Positions 1 to 11,090 of a stretch of 64,000 nucleotides of DNA are shown piece after piece (positions within the stretch are counted from its first letter, which is position 1; the number at the start of each line of letters is the position of its first letter). The stretch is from Arabidopsis thaliana (Eukaryota; Streptophyta; Magnoliopsida; Brassicales; Brassicaceae), in contig NC_003071.7 of assembly GCF_000001735.4 (NCBI RefSeq), positions 1,499,001-1,563,000 on the forward strand, given 5' to 3'. Both the position numbers and the translations under genes were made by a program. The notes beneath the pieces were generated by a model that searched no databases, had not been told where the DNA came from, and worked only from the letters and a program-made list of their open reading frames with translations.

Positions 1-1476
1 TTAACTCTAAAATGAAAGATCAACATGTGAACATTTATAATGCATGTTTTGATGGCCAAAAACTCAACTCTTGATCATTTATAGTCAATTCATTTTACAT
101 TCATTAATTATTTTTATGAATTGATCGTAAAATAAATATTAAAAATCATCGATAAAAATAGTTATACGAGCAAAGATATTTTTTCTAGACAAAACAAAAA
201 ACAGAGTTATATTTTCAACATGTATGTGCTTTAGACTGACGACCAAATTGATAGAAAACAATATTATACAATAGGTTGCTATGGTGAAGAGTACATATCT
301 ATAGTTTACCACTAGTGTCATGCTCTTTTTGATGTTTTAAAAAATAACGCTAACATACAAATTTTCAATTCATATAGTATTTGACAACTCTCATAGTTCT
401 AAAACAAGTCTATTTTATATTGAGAGTATTCATATTTATTATCCTTAAAAAATGAGTTCATGGAATTTTAAAAACTTATTTAACTAAAATCAAATGTATA
501 CAGACATTGTATTCCATATACGAATACTTTTTTAGTTTTTGGTTTCATAACACAATTTGAAAATAAAATATAAAGATTGAACCAAAAACACACAAAATCT
601 AAGAAAACAGAAAAATAAATTAAAATTTGGCAGTTGAGATGCAACGTTGGACATCAATCTAATCTAAGTTAAGCTAAGTACCAAATGAACATATTTAGAA
701 ATCTTTCATGCCTATGCAATTTAAAAAGATAAGTAAAGTAAGCAAATGAAAATATACTATATATTTGAAATTTTTTATCTAAACCAAAAAACTCAAATTA
801 AAATTCTAACTGAAATATCTACTTTGTTTTATATTCTATATTATTCAATATACTACAAATCAAGTACATCTACGACACAGATTATAGATATATTTTTTTT
901 ATCGATATAGATTAATTTTGATTAAAGTTACCTTGTAGTTTATGTAGTTTATGTAGTTCATGTATTCTGTCTAAATGGCATCCAAAACAACAATAACTAA
1001 TTCGCCTTCATCACCAATAGCAAATTTCTCAAGCTCGCCACAAACTTCATTGTTTTCAATTCAGTTTTGATGTTTTCAAAACTTTTACTCATATCTTCAA
1101 AATCATTTGGTATAGGGTTAACACTTGAAGAACTCATGCTTAATAGCCTAAAAGAGAAAGATTTAACACTAGAATTAACTAAATTTCTTAAACAAATTAT
1201 TGCAAAATCTCGGATACATACCCCTTGATCCAAGTAAGATGACGATAATATATTTTTTAGGTTGTCCCTTTAAATTACAAAGACTAAGTCTCTAAAGACT
1301 TATTATTTTTCAAAACGACTTCAACATATTATAAAGAACAAAAACAATTAATGTAATAAATCTGACTAGCTGTTCGTGATTTCTTGTGGCAGTTGGAAAA
1401 GAGAGAACCTGATGATCCATGTTCTTATTTGCTTGCTATTTAGATGCTAGGTGATTTAATGATCTGCATATCTTTT

Positions 1477-1595
1477 AACCAACCAAATCATGTCACGTCA
1501 CCACCGCGTTTTGCTTAAAAGCACCTTCTATCTTAGAGCACCTCTAAACTAAATTGCTCAATTAACATTTAAATTTAATCATTTACAATCTAAGA
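1477..1595. repeat. 119-bp direct repeat, copy 1
   Basis: This segment recurs at 2198-2316 in the same orientation. The two copies differ at only a few positions, mostly in the middle. Both hold the string ATGTCACGTCACCACCGCG. The copies begin 721 bp apart. Their ends are not TG/CA and no tRNA primer-binding site follows copy 1, so a miniature LTR element (TRIM) is not well supported; a local duplication is the simpler reading. Confidence 0.85.
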
Positions 1596-2197
1596 TAGGC
1601 TCTATGATGATGTTGTTTGCTCGATTGCTAGGATTGCTTCGTCCTATCCATTTATCTACTGTTTTTGTGTCGTTCGCTTGGCGTCTGTTGCAGCGTTTTT
1701 ATTAGCCTTGATGGCTTTGTATTCTTCGTTTATAACCAATTCCTCATTTGATGGAGAGTAACATTTTATAACAAAAAAATGTTTTCTGACCAAAAAACAA
1801 AAAAAAACTTAATCATTATTGAATTCATAATATTTGATACACTGATGACATAAAAAAAACATACATGAAACATAAAATTTAACTATTGATTTATGCCAAA
1901 TATTTTTCATATATGTTTCAACCAAATCAGATTTCAATTAATGATTTGCATGTCGATTACGAATTCGAGTTCAAGTTTCCAACATATTCTCGAGATTTGA
2001 AGACATATCTGTAGAATAGGTAAAATCAACTTATGAACTTCTAGTTGATTCCGGTTGTACGAATTCAGAGACATCAAATTGAGTGTACCCATCTCGTTCG
2101 TCTCCTACGATCATATTGTGAAGTATTATACATGCTCGCATAATATTTCTTATTTTTACCTTATCCCAAATAAGAGCTTGATTAATATTATTCTCCC

Positions 2198-2316
2198 AAC
2201 CAACCAAATCATGTCACGTCACCACCGCGTTTTGCTTAAGAGCATCTCATAGCTTAGAGCACCTCTAAACTAAATTGCTCAATTAACATTTAAATTTAAT
2301 CATTTACAATCTAAGA
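2198..2316. repeat. 119-bp direct repeat, copy 2
   Basis: Second copy of the repeat at 1477-1595, same orientation and same length. It ends about 360 bp beyond the stop codon of the minus-strand CorA-like gene, so it may lie close to that gene's 3' UTR. Confidence 0.85.
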
Positions 2317-2678
2317 ATCCCCTAATATGCCCCTAATTTCCCCTTTAAGTCAATTTGAGAGCGTTAAAGCTTTAAGAGAGAAAAAACAAAACAAGCATTC
2401 GATATTTCGAAAGATCTCCACTTACAATCTCCATTCAATCTCTTGTTGCCTTTCTCAAAAAAGGATACACAATTGTCTCTTACAAGAGTCTCTCTAAATG
2501 AAAAAGAACCAAGAATTAAAAGAATAGCAGCTGTACATTGTAGTCTTACTCAAGATCTAAGCAACAATACATGTGAAACCAAAGTTCCATAAGAGTATGA
2601 CAGAAGTATATATGTCTCTGCAAATGAAGAAAGGTGAAAAGAAAGTAAATGAAGTACTCAGAGAGAAGTGTGTTTGGT

Positions 2679-4688
2679 TTAGAGCCTAAGGTAGCCTTTT
2701 CTTTCTTGGACTATGTTTGGTATCTTCTTAAACGATCTTCTGTTAAGAGACCAACTTCTTTTCATATCTCTCGTTCCCCACCAAGACGCTATGCGACTAT
2801 ATAACGCTGGAAAGCCGAAGCAGCACAACACTAGAACCAGCATTATCAAACAGATGTACATCACATTTCTGAATCCGTCTCTTAGCTCCGGTTTGTCTTG
2901 TCCCGTCCAAGGTACTCCTCCAACATTCATCCCAAAAACTGGCCATTTAGCCACATTAACAACAACAGGTTAAGATACTACTTCCGTGACGAAATGGAAA
3001 CAGAGAATTGGTTTTGGGTGCTTTGGTTTACCTCCGGTTATAATTGATAGAGGAAGGAATATGATGGAAAGAAAGGAGAGGTAATAGAGCTTTCGGTTGA
3101 TTTGTTCGGCTTGCCAGCTATCCAACCCAGCTTGGATTGCAGTCACACGGTTCGCAATGAAGCCTACATTCTCTTTTAAACGTCTTAACCTCCCAATCAA
3201 CTCTTCCAACGAGTGGATGTCTTCTGCCAGAAACCAAGGCTTCGTGGAACATTTTTCTTTCACTCTTGGAAATACTTGTTCTCCATGCGCAATCACCTGA
3301 GATTCGTGCAAATGTTTAACTAAGAGTAGAAACACAAAATGAAGCCAGAGTCTTTTAAATCACAAACCAGGATGTTCTTAAAAGAACAAAAATGTTGCTG
3401 CAAAGATATGAAATCACGAACAACAATGTTCTGAAGAAAGCTTAAGGCTTAGTAGTGATAGCTCTACCTGCAATAGACGCTGCAAGTTGAGATGCAATTT
3501 CGGGAACCTTCTATCATCCAACATCTTTTTCTTCATAGCAAATCCACCTATTGTCAATAATGATGATACATATAAAGCCAAAAAAACAACTATACAAAAC
3601 CTTCTGAAATAAAGCTGCAAATGTTCATAGACTTGAAAAGAAATAATCAAATGGTGCACAAAACAATGGCAAATGCATGTTTAAATCCGAGTCATTTAAG
3701 GTTTTAGTGACAAATATAGAGCTTTTGAAGAAGAGAGTGCTAGCTAACCTCTATCCATTTCTAGCTCCACCCCATCCAATTCGATCTCAAGTTCAGTAAC
3801 AACATCTTGAAGTCGATCAACATGTGTGTCAATAATATGCACAACAAGATTCGAAACAGAAGTTGGCACAGGGTTATCAGCTTCCTCAGAATGGTTCATT
3901 TTCAACAAGAACTCAAGAACATGCTCCTCAATCACACTAGGAACTTCCGAGAGAAGCGATTGACCCATAGGCGAGAAACCTAACCTAGGAACTCGTCCTA
4001 AAGAAACAGTGATCACAGAGTTCTCAGTAATCCTCGCAGCAATCTTAAACGTATTACTACTAGAAGCAGGACCAGGAGAATTAACTCTAAAGACAAGCGC
4101 TCCATCAACATGCCCACAAAAGGGTCCATTACTAGCAAGAGCAAGAATGTCCTGAAGCTTCAATGGTGGGCATAAAGCATCAATCAAATGCTGAGCAGAT
4201 TGAGAAAGCTTCTGATTTCCTTTAGGTAATTCAACATGATACCAACAAAACTCTTTCCCTGTTCCTTCAGCAAGATCCCATTCTTTGTTATAGTATTTAC
4301 CATCACCATCAAATATATAAGCTCTTTGTCTAACCATTCCTGAGAACTGATGAGAACTAAACCTATGAGAAGCGTCTCTACTAGGAACACTACTTGTGAA
4401 AGACTCAAGATCTGTTTCATCACCAATTCGATCTTGCTGCTGCATCATTGAGACGACAAAAAATCTTGAATCTTTCTCACAATTTGAAATCAACCCACAA
4501 AGAAAAATACAAACTTTATCATCAAACTCGCCAAATCAGTTCCTGAAACGAATTGGGTAAATGCAAAATCTCATGATCAATCAACAACAACGTTAGAGAG
4601 ACAGAAAATCAGATCGGGAGATAAACAAACTTACATGAGATCTAAGTGAAGCTAGATCATCGGAAGAAGCTGAGAATTTGCTTCTCAT
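2679..4688 (-). CDS. CorA-like magnesium/divalent cation transporter family protein
   Basis: Five coding exons on the minus strand: 4688-4635, 4439-3749, 3547-3468, 3296-3032 and 2938-2679. They join in phase to about 449 residues. The protein has a long hydrophilic N-terminal part, a charged helical region and two C-terminal membrane segments. The first ends in the CorA hallmark GMN (context VFGMNVGG), built across the last intron; the second lies in residues near LIMLVLVLCC. CorA-family proteins form pentameric membrane channels for Mg2+ or related ions. In this plant subgroup the transported ion is not established by sequence. The first exon is predicted from a good donor (CAT|GTAAGT) and a tract-preceded acceptor; a start at the internal ATG at 4448 is the alternative. 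The gene corresponds by position to At2g04305. Confidence 0.88.
4436..4442 (-). other. Tandem NAGNAG splice acceptor of CorA-like exon 2
   Basis: The acceptor reads GCAGCAG after a pyrimidine-rich tract on the minus strand. Splicing at the first or second AG keeps the frame and adds or drops one glutamine. This is inferred from sequence only. Confidence 0.5.
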
Positions 4689-4789
4689 GGAGGAGACTCT
4701 CGACGCGTAAAAGAATGAAACAGTGAAATTTGGTTTGTTAAGGGAAACAAAAAAAAAGTCGAATTTGGGCGTTGACAAGAGAAACAAGT

Positions 4790-6500
4790 CGGAACCTGTC
4801 AGAGCATTTTAATGGCATAGATTGGATCATATGATCTTTATGGCTAATTATTTTCCAGTTCATATATATTAATTACAAAAATAAAGTACTCTTTAATTAA
4901 AGTTTAACAAAATAAAGTACTCTTTAATGAACTATAAGAAAATAATTAGCCATGTGAAATAAATAAAGAACTACTAAAGTAACACTAATTTTGTTGGGTT
5001 AGACCATCTCCAATTTGTAGCTCTATATCTTACTATAAAATAGGGTAATTCTAATGTATTTTTCTATTTTCTACTATAAAAAAGAATATTCTTAACAATA
5101 TTATATTTATATTTTATATACTAGTACTTTTTAATTATATAATTTACAATTTGATCATATATATTATAGTTTTGCAAAATTCTCATACAATATGATATTA
5201 TTTAAATTAAACACTAATTATATATAAAAAACATTACATCATATGACAATAATAAAACATTACAAATTTTATTTTAAACAACACCATTAGAGTATTTTTC
5301 CCACATATGATCAAATAAAAGAAGAAAAAAAAAATATTTTATGATTTGAATTTCTTTCAAAACCCAAATGTTCGAACATATTTTGAGACTGAACAAGCAC
5401 AGATTTTACAAAAATGATGTGTCCAACAACAATATCAAGATCAAGAAACTCTTCCTCCATCTACTTCATTTGGACAATATTTTAATTATCTTGGCGGATC
5501 TACAACCAATTTACCAGAATATTAAATTACTAGTTTTATGTTTTAGTTTTCTTATGTTGTTTATTTTAATTTTAGTATTTCTTTGCTTGTTAATTTTTAT
5601 AAAACTATATGTTGTAATTGTTGTTCGTGAAATGATAATAAGTATTAAATAAAAAGTTTAAATTTGTGGATCAAAGTATAAATAAAAAAATTCAACTCTA
5701 AAATAGAATAAAGAATAGAGTTACTCTATATATAGAGAGCAATTATAGATAAATCTCTATTTTAAAGTTTAATATAGAGTAGGGTTGGAGAATAATTTAG
5801 AATTTTTACTCTAAAATATAGTAGGGTTGAAGATGCCCTTAATAATTAAGACTAAATTTAGATTTTTTTGGGAAAGATAAGACTAAATTTTGATGAAAAA
5901 GTACTAATTATGACTCATAAGTCCTAACTAATTGATAATTGTGTTATAGATAACAAAAAGAAGATGGTTATCTAAAAATGACAAAATAAAATGGGGGCGT
6001 ATGTATCGGCATCTTTGTTCAACTACTTCCATTGTCATATTGTTTATTTTTGGTTGTGTTAATTGTCATCTTTTGAAGGCAAAAATGGGCAAGCATGAAA
6101 CAAACACTTCCGAAGCAAACGTCTGCATATCCAATATTGTTGTTTGTCCACACAAAAACTTCGCCCACGTGAGTGTTGCTACTTCGGTTTCTTTCTAGAC
6201 TAGGTGAGACTGAGAGAGTGTGACTTGGTTTGGTTCCAGACCATTTCACAAAACCTAACTCATCTCTCATGAGTAATTTCGGTTCTTCACAATTTTCGGT
6301 TCGGTTCGGTTAACCAAAGTATAACCGAAGTTATTTCAGAAGGAAACTAATTGTTTTTTATTTCTGAAGATTAGCGATTTTGGAGAGTGATCATCTCTTG
6401 TGTCCCCTTTGTGGAACAAATAATCTGCAAAACCACTTTAGAGTCTTCATATCAACTTTGAGTTAATGAATTGTGTTAAGACGAATTTACCCCTATATTT
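4790..6500. other. Intergenic region with a probable decayed DNA-transposon
   Basis: Between the CorA-like promoter and the Mutator-like element. Sequences near 5005-5060 and 5760-5845 are loosely inverted relative to each other: both carry a CATCT(C/T)CAA-type end and repeated CTCTAT/ATAGAG words, as in many small Brassicaceae Harbinger-like or other TIR elements. The frame at 5368-5652 is hydrophobic and AT-driven and matches nothing I know. A TTCGG-rich cluster lies at 6280-6320. No cellular gene is supported. Confidence 0.4.
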
Positions 6501-6900
6501 TATTTTGAATGAATAATTAATATTCTGAAAACATTTTGAAAAAAAAAACAAAAACTGAAAACAAAAAAAAAAACGAACCTCGAGCGCGAGCTCGTTTTCT
6601 TCTTCGGGCTTCTTCCTCCGGCGAGCTCCGGCGAGCCGCATTGTCGTTTTTCTCCTCCTGCAAGCTGCATCAATCTACTAAGTCCAGGTATGGAGAGAGC
6701 TTCAAAAGCTTTGAATTACATATTTTGAAGATTTTGAGATTCAATCCAATTAGATTTGGGTTATTGTGTTTTAGCACCTACATTAGAAGTTTAAGTATAG
6801 ATTTAGGCTTCATTTGGTCTGTTAATGGGTAAGCAATTGATTTCACATGCTGATTCATACTAAATTGAACTCAAATCGAATATTTGTTCTTGTCGCGAAA

Positions 6901-7077
6901 ATAATACTGGTCGAACTAGCTATAGTAGTACCGTTATTTATATAGATAATATGTTTTAATAGCACCAGTATTACTTAGACACGTAGTATTTCATATATGT
7001 AATAGTATTACTCACACATGTAATATTTCAGAATTAGTACTAGTATTACTGAAAATGTACTAGAATCGGTAATACTA
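6901..7077. promoter_or_regulatory. YAGTATTAY motif cluster upstream of the transposase start
   Basis: Five exact copies of YAGTATTAY or its complement begin at 6901, 6966, 7003, 7041 and 7069, just before the start codon at 7119 and inside the predicted 5' UTR intron. From memory of published work, this motif is bound by VANC21, a transposon-encoded anti-silencing protein. Function here is inferred. Confidence 0.6.
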
Positions 7078-7118
7078 GTAATATTGACTGAGTATGTGTA
7101 TTGTTTTGGCAGGTTACA

Positions 7119-9509
7119 ATGAAAGAGAACGTGATCATATATTTTAAATTCCAAGGTCGCATGTATAATGTGATGATGAAGACATTAGGGGAGAAGATTA
7201 CTTTCTCAATGTTAGAAGATAGGATAATGACGAAGCTTGGATTAGATGCAAATAAGGTAAAATTGCATATGAGGTACAATCCACGGTTGTTCGGAGTAGA
7301 GGAAGAAATGAACGTTTGTGATGATGAGGATGTCTTTGTTTATGTAACATCCGCAAAAAATAATCGGAAAAGTGTTTTGGTTGTGGAGGAGATCTCTAAA
7401 CCGCCCGAGCCGGAGCAATTGCTCGAGCAATTGTCTAGAGTTGGTAAAAGTTCTGTTGGTAAGAACTATACGGAGTTGAATTCAGAGGAGGATGAAATGA
7501 GAGTGGATGATGGTGCACTCATCGTCTTATTAGAAGAGGAACAAAGAACTCAACATCAACTTGAGGCAATAGTGGAGGATCACAGGACTCAACATCAACT
7601 TGAGGCAATAGTGGAGGATCACGGGACTCAAGAAGATAAAACACGCTATGATGAGTCTATGGATAATTCTGATAGGGGGGAACAGTATGTTGAGTCGCCA
7701 CCTGCTGTAGAACCGGGTATGTTTAAAAAGAATGGGAAGACGGAATTGGGTTGACCTTACGTCAAGAATTTCCAAACAAGGCGGCATTGCACGAGGTGGT
7801 GGATAGAGCTGCATTTGCTAACAGTTTTGGTTATGTGATTAAGAAGTCGGATAAGGAGCGCTATGTCCTAAAGTGTGCCAAAGAGAGCTGTTCTTGGCGT
7901 TTACGAGCGTCCAATATCAGTAATACTGATATATTCTCGATTAGAAGGTACAATAAGATGCATAGTTGCACTCGGCTAAGTAAAAGTAGTAGTAGGCTCA
8001 GGAAAAGAAAAGGCAACCCACAATTAGTCGCAGCTCTCCTTCATGATCATTTTCCGGGACAGTTGGAAACTCCGGTTCCAAGAATTATCATGGAGCTAGT
8101 TCAGACGAAATTAGGTATGAAAGTATCATACTCGACAGCGCTAAGGGGGAAATATCATGCGATTTATGATTTAAAAGGTAGCCCGGAAGAAAGCTACAAG
8201 GATATCAATTGTTATCTATACATGTTGAAGAAGGTAAATGATGGTACAATTACTTATCTGAAATTGGATAAGAATGATAAATTTCAGTACGTATTCGTAG
8301 CTTTGGGAGCTAGCATTGAAGGTTTTAGAGTGATGAGGAAAGTTTTAATTGTGGATGTAACACATTTGAAGAACGGATATGGCGGAGTGCTAGTGTTTGC
8401 GTCGGCTCAAGATCCTAACCGTCACCATTACATCATAGCGTTTGCCGTACTCGACGGTGAGAATGATGCTAGTTGGGAGTGGTTTTTCGAGAAGCTAAAA
8501 ACGGTTGTACCCGATACTTCAGAATTGGTTTTCATGACGGAGAAATGCAAGCCTCATAAAGGCCATACAGAACGTGTATACCGCCGCTCATCACGGGTAT
8601 TGTATTTGGCATTTGTCCCAAAATGTGAAAGGTCATGCTACTCACACCAACCGAGACGTACTCGCATGGAAGTTTCAGAAGTTAAGTCGGGTCTACGTCG
8701 TGGCGGACTTCAACCGAGCGTATGACGGGTTTAAGTTGAGATATCCTAAGGCGACCAAGTATTTAGAGGATACAACCGTGAAAGAAAAATGGACAAGGTG
8801 TTGTTTTCCCGGAGAAAGATACAACTTAGACACAAGCAATTGTGTGGAATCTTTGAACAATGTGTTTAAAAACGCAAGGAAATACTCGTTAATACCAATG
8901 CTTGATGCGATCATCAAAAACATTTCCGGGTGGTTTAATGAACATCGGATGGAAGCCGCGTCTGGATCCTTAGAAAATAAGATGGTGCCTTTGGTCGAGA
9001 ATTATTTGCATGATTTGTGGGTTTTTGCCGAGAAGCTGAAAGTGGTGGAGCTAAACTCATTCGAGCGTGAATATGTAGTCACATGCGACAAAGGAATAGA
9101 TTATACGGTGAGCTTGCTTTTGAAAACTTGTAGTTGCAAGGTTTTCGATATCCAAAAATATCCTTGTATTCATGCATTAGCCGCTTTCATTAACATTATG
9201 GATGATGAAGATCGGAGAAGAGGTTTGGAGTTACATGATTTGGTTACAAAATATTATTGGGCGGAGTTGTGGGCATTAGCCTATTATAGGACTATTTATC
9301 TTGTTCCGGATAGGTCGCAGTGGGAAGTACCAGATGAAGTAAAGGCGTTGAAGATAGTTCCGCTGTCTAAAAAACCGAAGAAAGGAAGGAAAAAAATGCT
9401 AAGGTTTCCATCAACCGGGGAAAAGCGGCCAAAACGACAAAGGACGCAAAACAAAAGGCGTCCAAGGCAATCGTGTCAATGGTTATTATTTGGGAATACG
9501 CCTATCTGA
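7119..9509 (+). pseudogene. MURA-type transposase (vanA-like), two frameshifts
   Basis: About 795 codons when the three frames are read through. The start ATG at 7119 follows a 3' splice site (TTGGCAG); an upstream UTR exon probably ends at 6687. The N-terminal part is acidic and includes a 13-residue tandem duplication (39-bp units starting at 7548 and 7587). The MuDR-type DNA-binding region follows, then the transposase core with HHGYCIWHL and a C-terminal SWIM zinc finger (CSCKVFDIQKYPCIHAL, about 9130-9180), then a basic tail. Reading moves from one frame to another in an A-run at 7725-7729 (one base apparently lost) and again near 8541 (one base lost, within the region before the VYTAAHHG motif). 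These look like decay. The family catalyses cut-and-paste transposition of the host element. Confidence 0.85.
7548..7625. repeat. 39-bp tandem duplication inside the transposase N-terminus
   Basis: Two adjacent units, starting at 7548 and 7587, encode TQHQLEAIVEDH twice in frame. The near identity of the two units suggests a recent in-frame duplication. Confidence 0.9.
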
Positions 9510-10376
9510 GTTTTTTACTTTGTTTCTACAGTGATTTGTTGTTTTTATGGTATGGACTTACTATGTAATACTGTATTTCCCCTTCTGTAATACTATGTCT
9601 GTTTCTATTGTTTTTTTGTAATACTGGTTATAACAAGTAATATCATGTCTGTTTCTATCGAATTTGTGGTCATATTAGTACTACTGTTAATACTACGTTG
9701 GTGTTATGGAGTTCGAATTTGTTTACCTCAAAACTCAATGAAAATGAATACAGTGAGTTATTAACAGATAAAAATGTATTATTAATCATTTATACTTAAT
9801 TAAGTTAGAAATTTTAATATTAAATTTTTTAACTTATCTTTAATAGATTCAATACAACATATCACTTATACTTTTAAGCTCACTTTTAATATTATCACCA
9901 ACTTAAAATGAAAAATTCATATTGCTACACATATTTAATTTATAATTGCACAAAATATTTAAACCTCTATATTTATAAAGTTCCATCCAGTGTACTACTA
10001 AATAAACAAATTGTAAATATAGGAAATACTGCTAAACATGAAAAACATGGAAAGTAATACTATTTGAGAAATTGGCACTACCAAAACCTTAGGAAATACT
10101 ATGCTGTAAAAAGGCTGCGCACATGTCAAAAATCTCCAAAAAACGGCACACACGTGGGGAATTATTTTTTTTGGTTTTTCCCCAAAATCTTTGGCGCCTA
10201 ACAAATTTTGAGATTCCCTCCAAAACCAAAAATTTCACTTTTTTCTTTTTCCTCTTTCTTTTTCGATCTCTTCTTACAACTTTCTTTCATCTCTCATCTC
10301 TCTTCTCCCACATCTCTCATCTCTCTCTTCGACTCGAATTTTCTCACATCTCTCATCTTTCTTTCATCTTTCTACC
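9510..10376. promoter_or_regulatory. Non-coding part of the element with YAGTATTAY motifs and CT-rich leader
   Basis: Exact motif copies begin at 9565, 9587, 9618 and 10054. The first three sit within 65 bp downstream of the transposase stop codon. From about 10230 to 10376 the plus strand is strongly pyrimidine-rich with repeated CATCTCTCATCTCT words, a typical leader for a short plant transcript, leading into the ATG at 10377. Confidence 0.55.
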
Positions 10377-10910
10377 ATGGATAGACTGTGTGAGAGAGAC
10401 CCCTACTACGATGATATGAAAGTGGCGAAGAGAGCCATTGAGCAAATGGAAATGGTTGCGATGATGGAAGGGATTCCTAAGTTTTGTCCATGTGGTGGTA
10501 GCATTGTCGAGACTCGAAAGGATGAAAAGAGATACTATCAATGCGAGAAGTTTAAGGTATGTTGATGTAGAGCACAAGTTTTTCAAGTTTGTGTAGATCT
10601 AGATCTAGATATATTTGGTATTTCAGAGTATTTCCCGTTTTGGTAATACTGCCTAGAACAAGTAATACTGCACAAGTTTTTCTAGTTTTTGTAGATCTAG
10701 ATCTATATTTGATAAATATTTGGTACTTTGTAGGATGATAGAACTGATTGTATGCACATCCGTAAACTTTGGGATAAGGCTATGGAAGAAGAGGTGAGTA
10801 GCTTAAGGGAGAGTGTTGATTACAATCGGAAGAAAGTTCTAAGTCATGAGTATCTCATAGAAGAAATGCAAAAAGAATTGAAAGCCCACCGTGCAGAGAT
10901 TGTGAACTGA
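10377..10910 (+). CDS. Small GRF-type zinc-finger/coiled-coil protein of the Mutator-like element
   Basis: Two exons, 10377-10556 and 10734-10910, join in phase to 118 residues. The first exon has a CPCGG motif and a later YYQCEKFK. The second starts with DDRTDC, giving the Cys spacing of plant GRF-type zinc fingers (CxCG...C...C). The rest is a charged helix likely to form a coiled coil (EEVSSLRESVDYNRKKV...EEMQKELKAH). The intron has GT..AG borders and holds two YAGTATTAY motifs (complement), at 10643 and 10662. No function can be given. The gene lies between transposase and DUF1985 genes and could be the second accessory gene of a VANDAL-type element. It shows no stop or frameshift. Confidence 0.7.
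10570..10730. repeat. Duplicated segment in the zinc-finger gene intron
   Basis: Two imperfect copies of about 55 bp, near 10570-10625 and 10669-10730, each run from ACAAGTTTTTC through GTAGATCTAGATCTA to a TTTGGTA word. The two YAGTATTAY motifs lie at and just before the start of the second copy. Confidence 0.7.
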
Positions 10911-10984
10911 GCAAAGTGGTATTCTGTAATCCTATGGATCCAAAGAAGTAATGTGTTATCCTATTGTTCCTTAATCTTATTGTT

Positions 10985-11090
10985 AATTTGCTTGTAAGAC
11001 TTTCCCTATGCTTTGTAAGACTTTCAGTATGCTTTGTAAGACTTTCTCTTCGATTGTAAGACTTCTCTTTGATTGGTAATACTATGGTTG
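10985..11090. repeat. Short tandem repeat, TTTGTAAGACTTTC type
   Basis: Four imperfect copies of a roughly 20-bp unit (GTAAGACTT core) lie between the end of the zinc-finger gene and the converging DUF1985 gene. The array ends beside an exact YAGTATTAY motif (complement) at 11076. Confidence 0.75.

Larger units (their letters stand above)
1..2600. other. AT-rich intergenic DNA, no convincing gene
   Basis: No open frame here has a recognisable domain, splice structure or codon bias. Short frames at about 139-321, 997-1233 and 2055-2252 lie in AT-rich DNA and look accidental. The one clear structure is a 119-bp direct repeat, listed separately. At about 1610-1800 a T-rich stretch followed by an A-rich run resembles the 3' end of a plant LINE, but no coding remnant supports that. 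Confidence 0.6.

Noticed and set aside
997-1233. Minus-strand 78-codon frame as a gene
   Set aside because: No domain, no splice support and no neighbour to extend it; isolated in AT-rich DNA.
1477-2316. TRIM (miniature LTR) element
   Set aside because: The repeats lack TG/CA ends, and no primer-binding site or polypurine tract is present inside them.
5368-5652. Hydrophobic 94-codon frame as a membrane protein
   Set aside because: AT-rich composition alone gives runs of Leu, Ile and Phe; it lies within a probable transposon remnant and has no recognisable similarity.
7722-7736. Programmed -1 frameshift at TTTAAAAAG in the transposase
   Set aside because: In the reading frame the codons are TTT AAA AAG, which does not give a standard X XXY YYZ heptamer, and a second unrelated frame break follows at 8541. 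Decay explains both.
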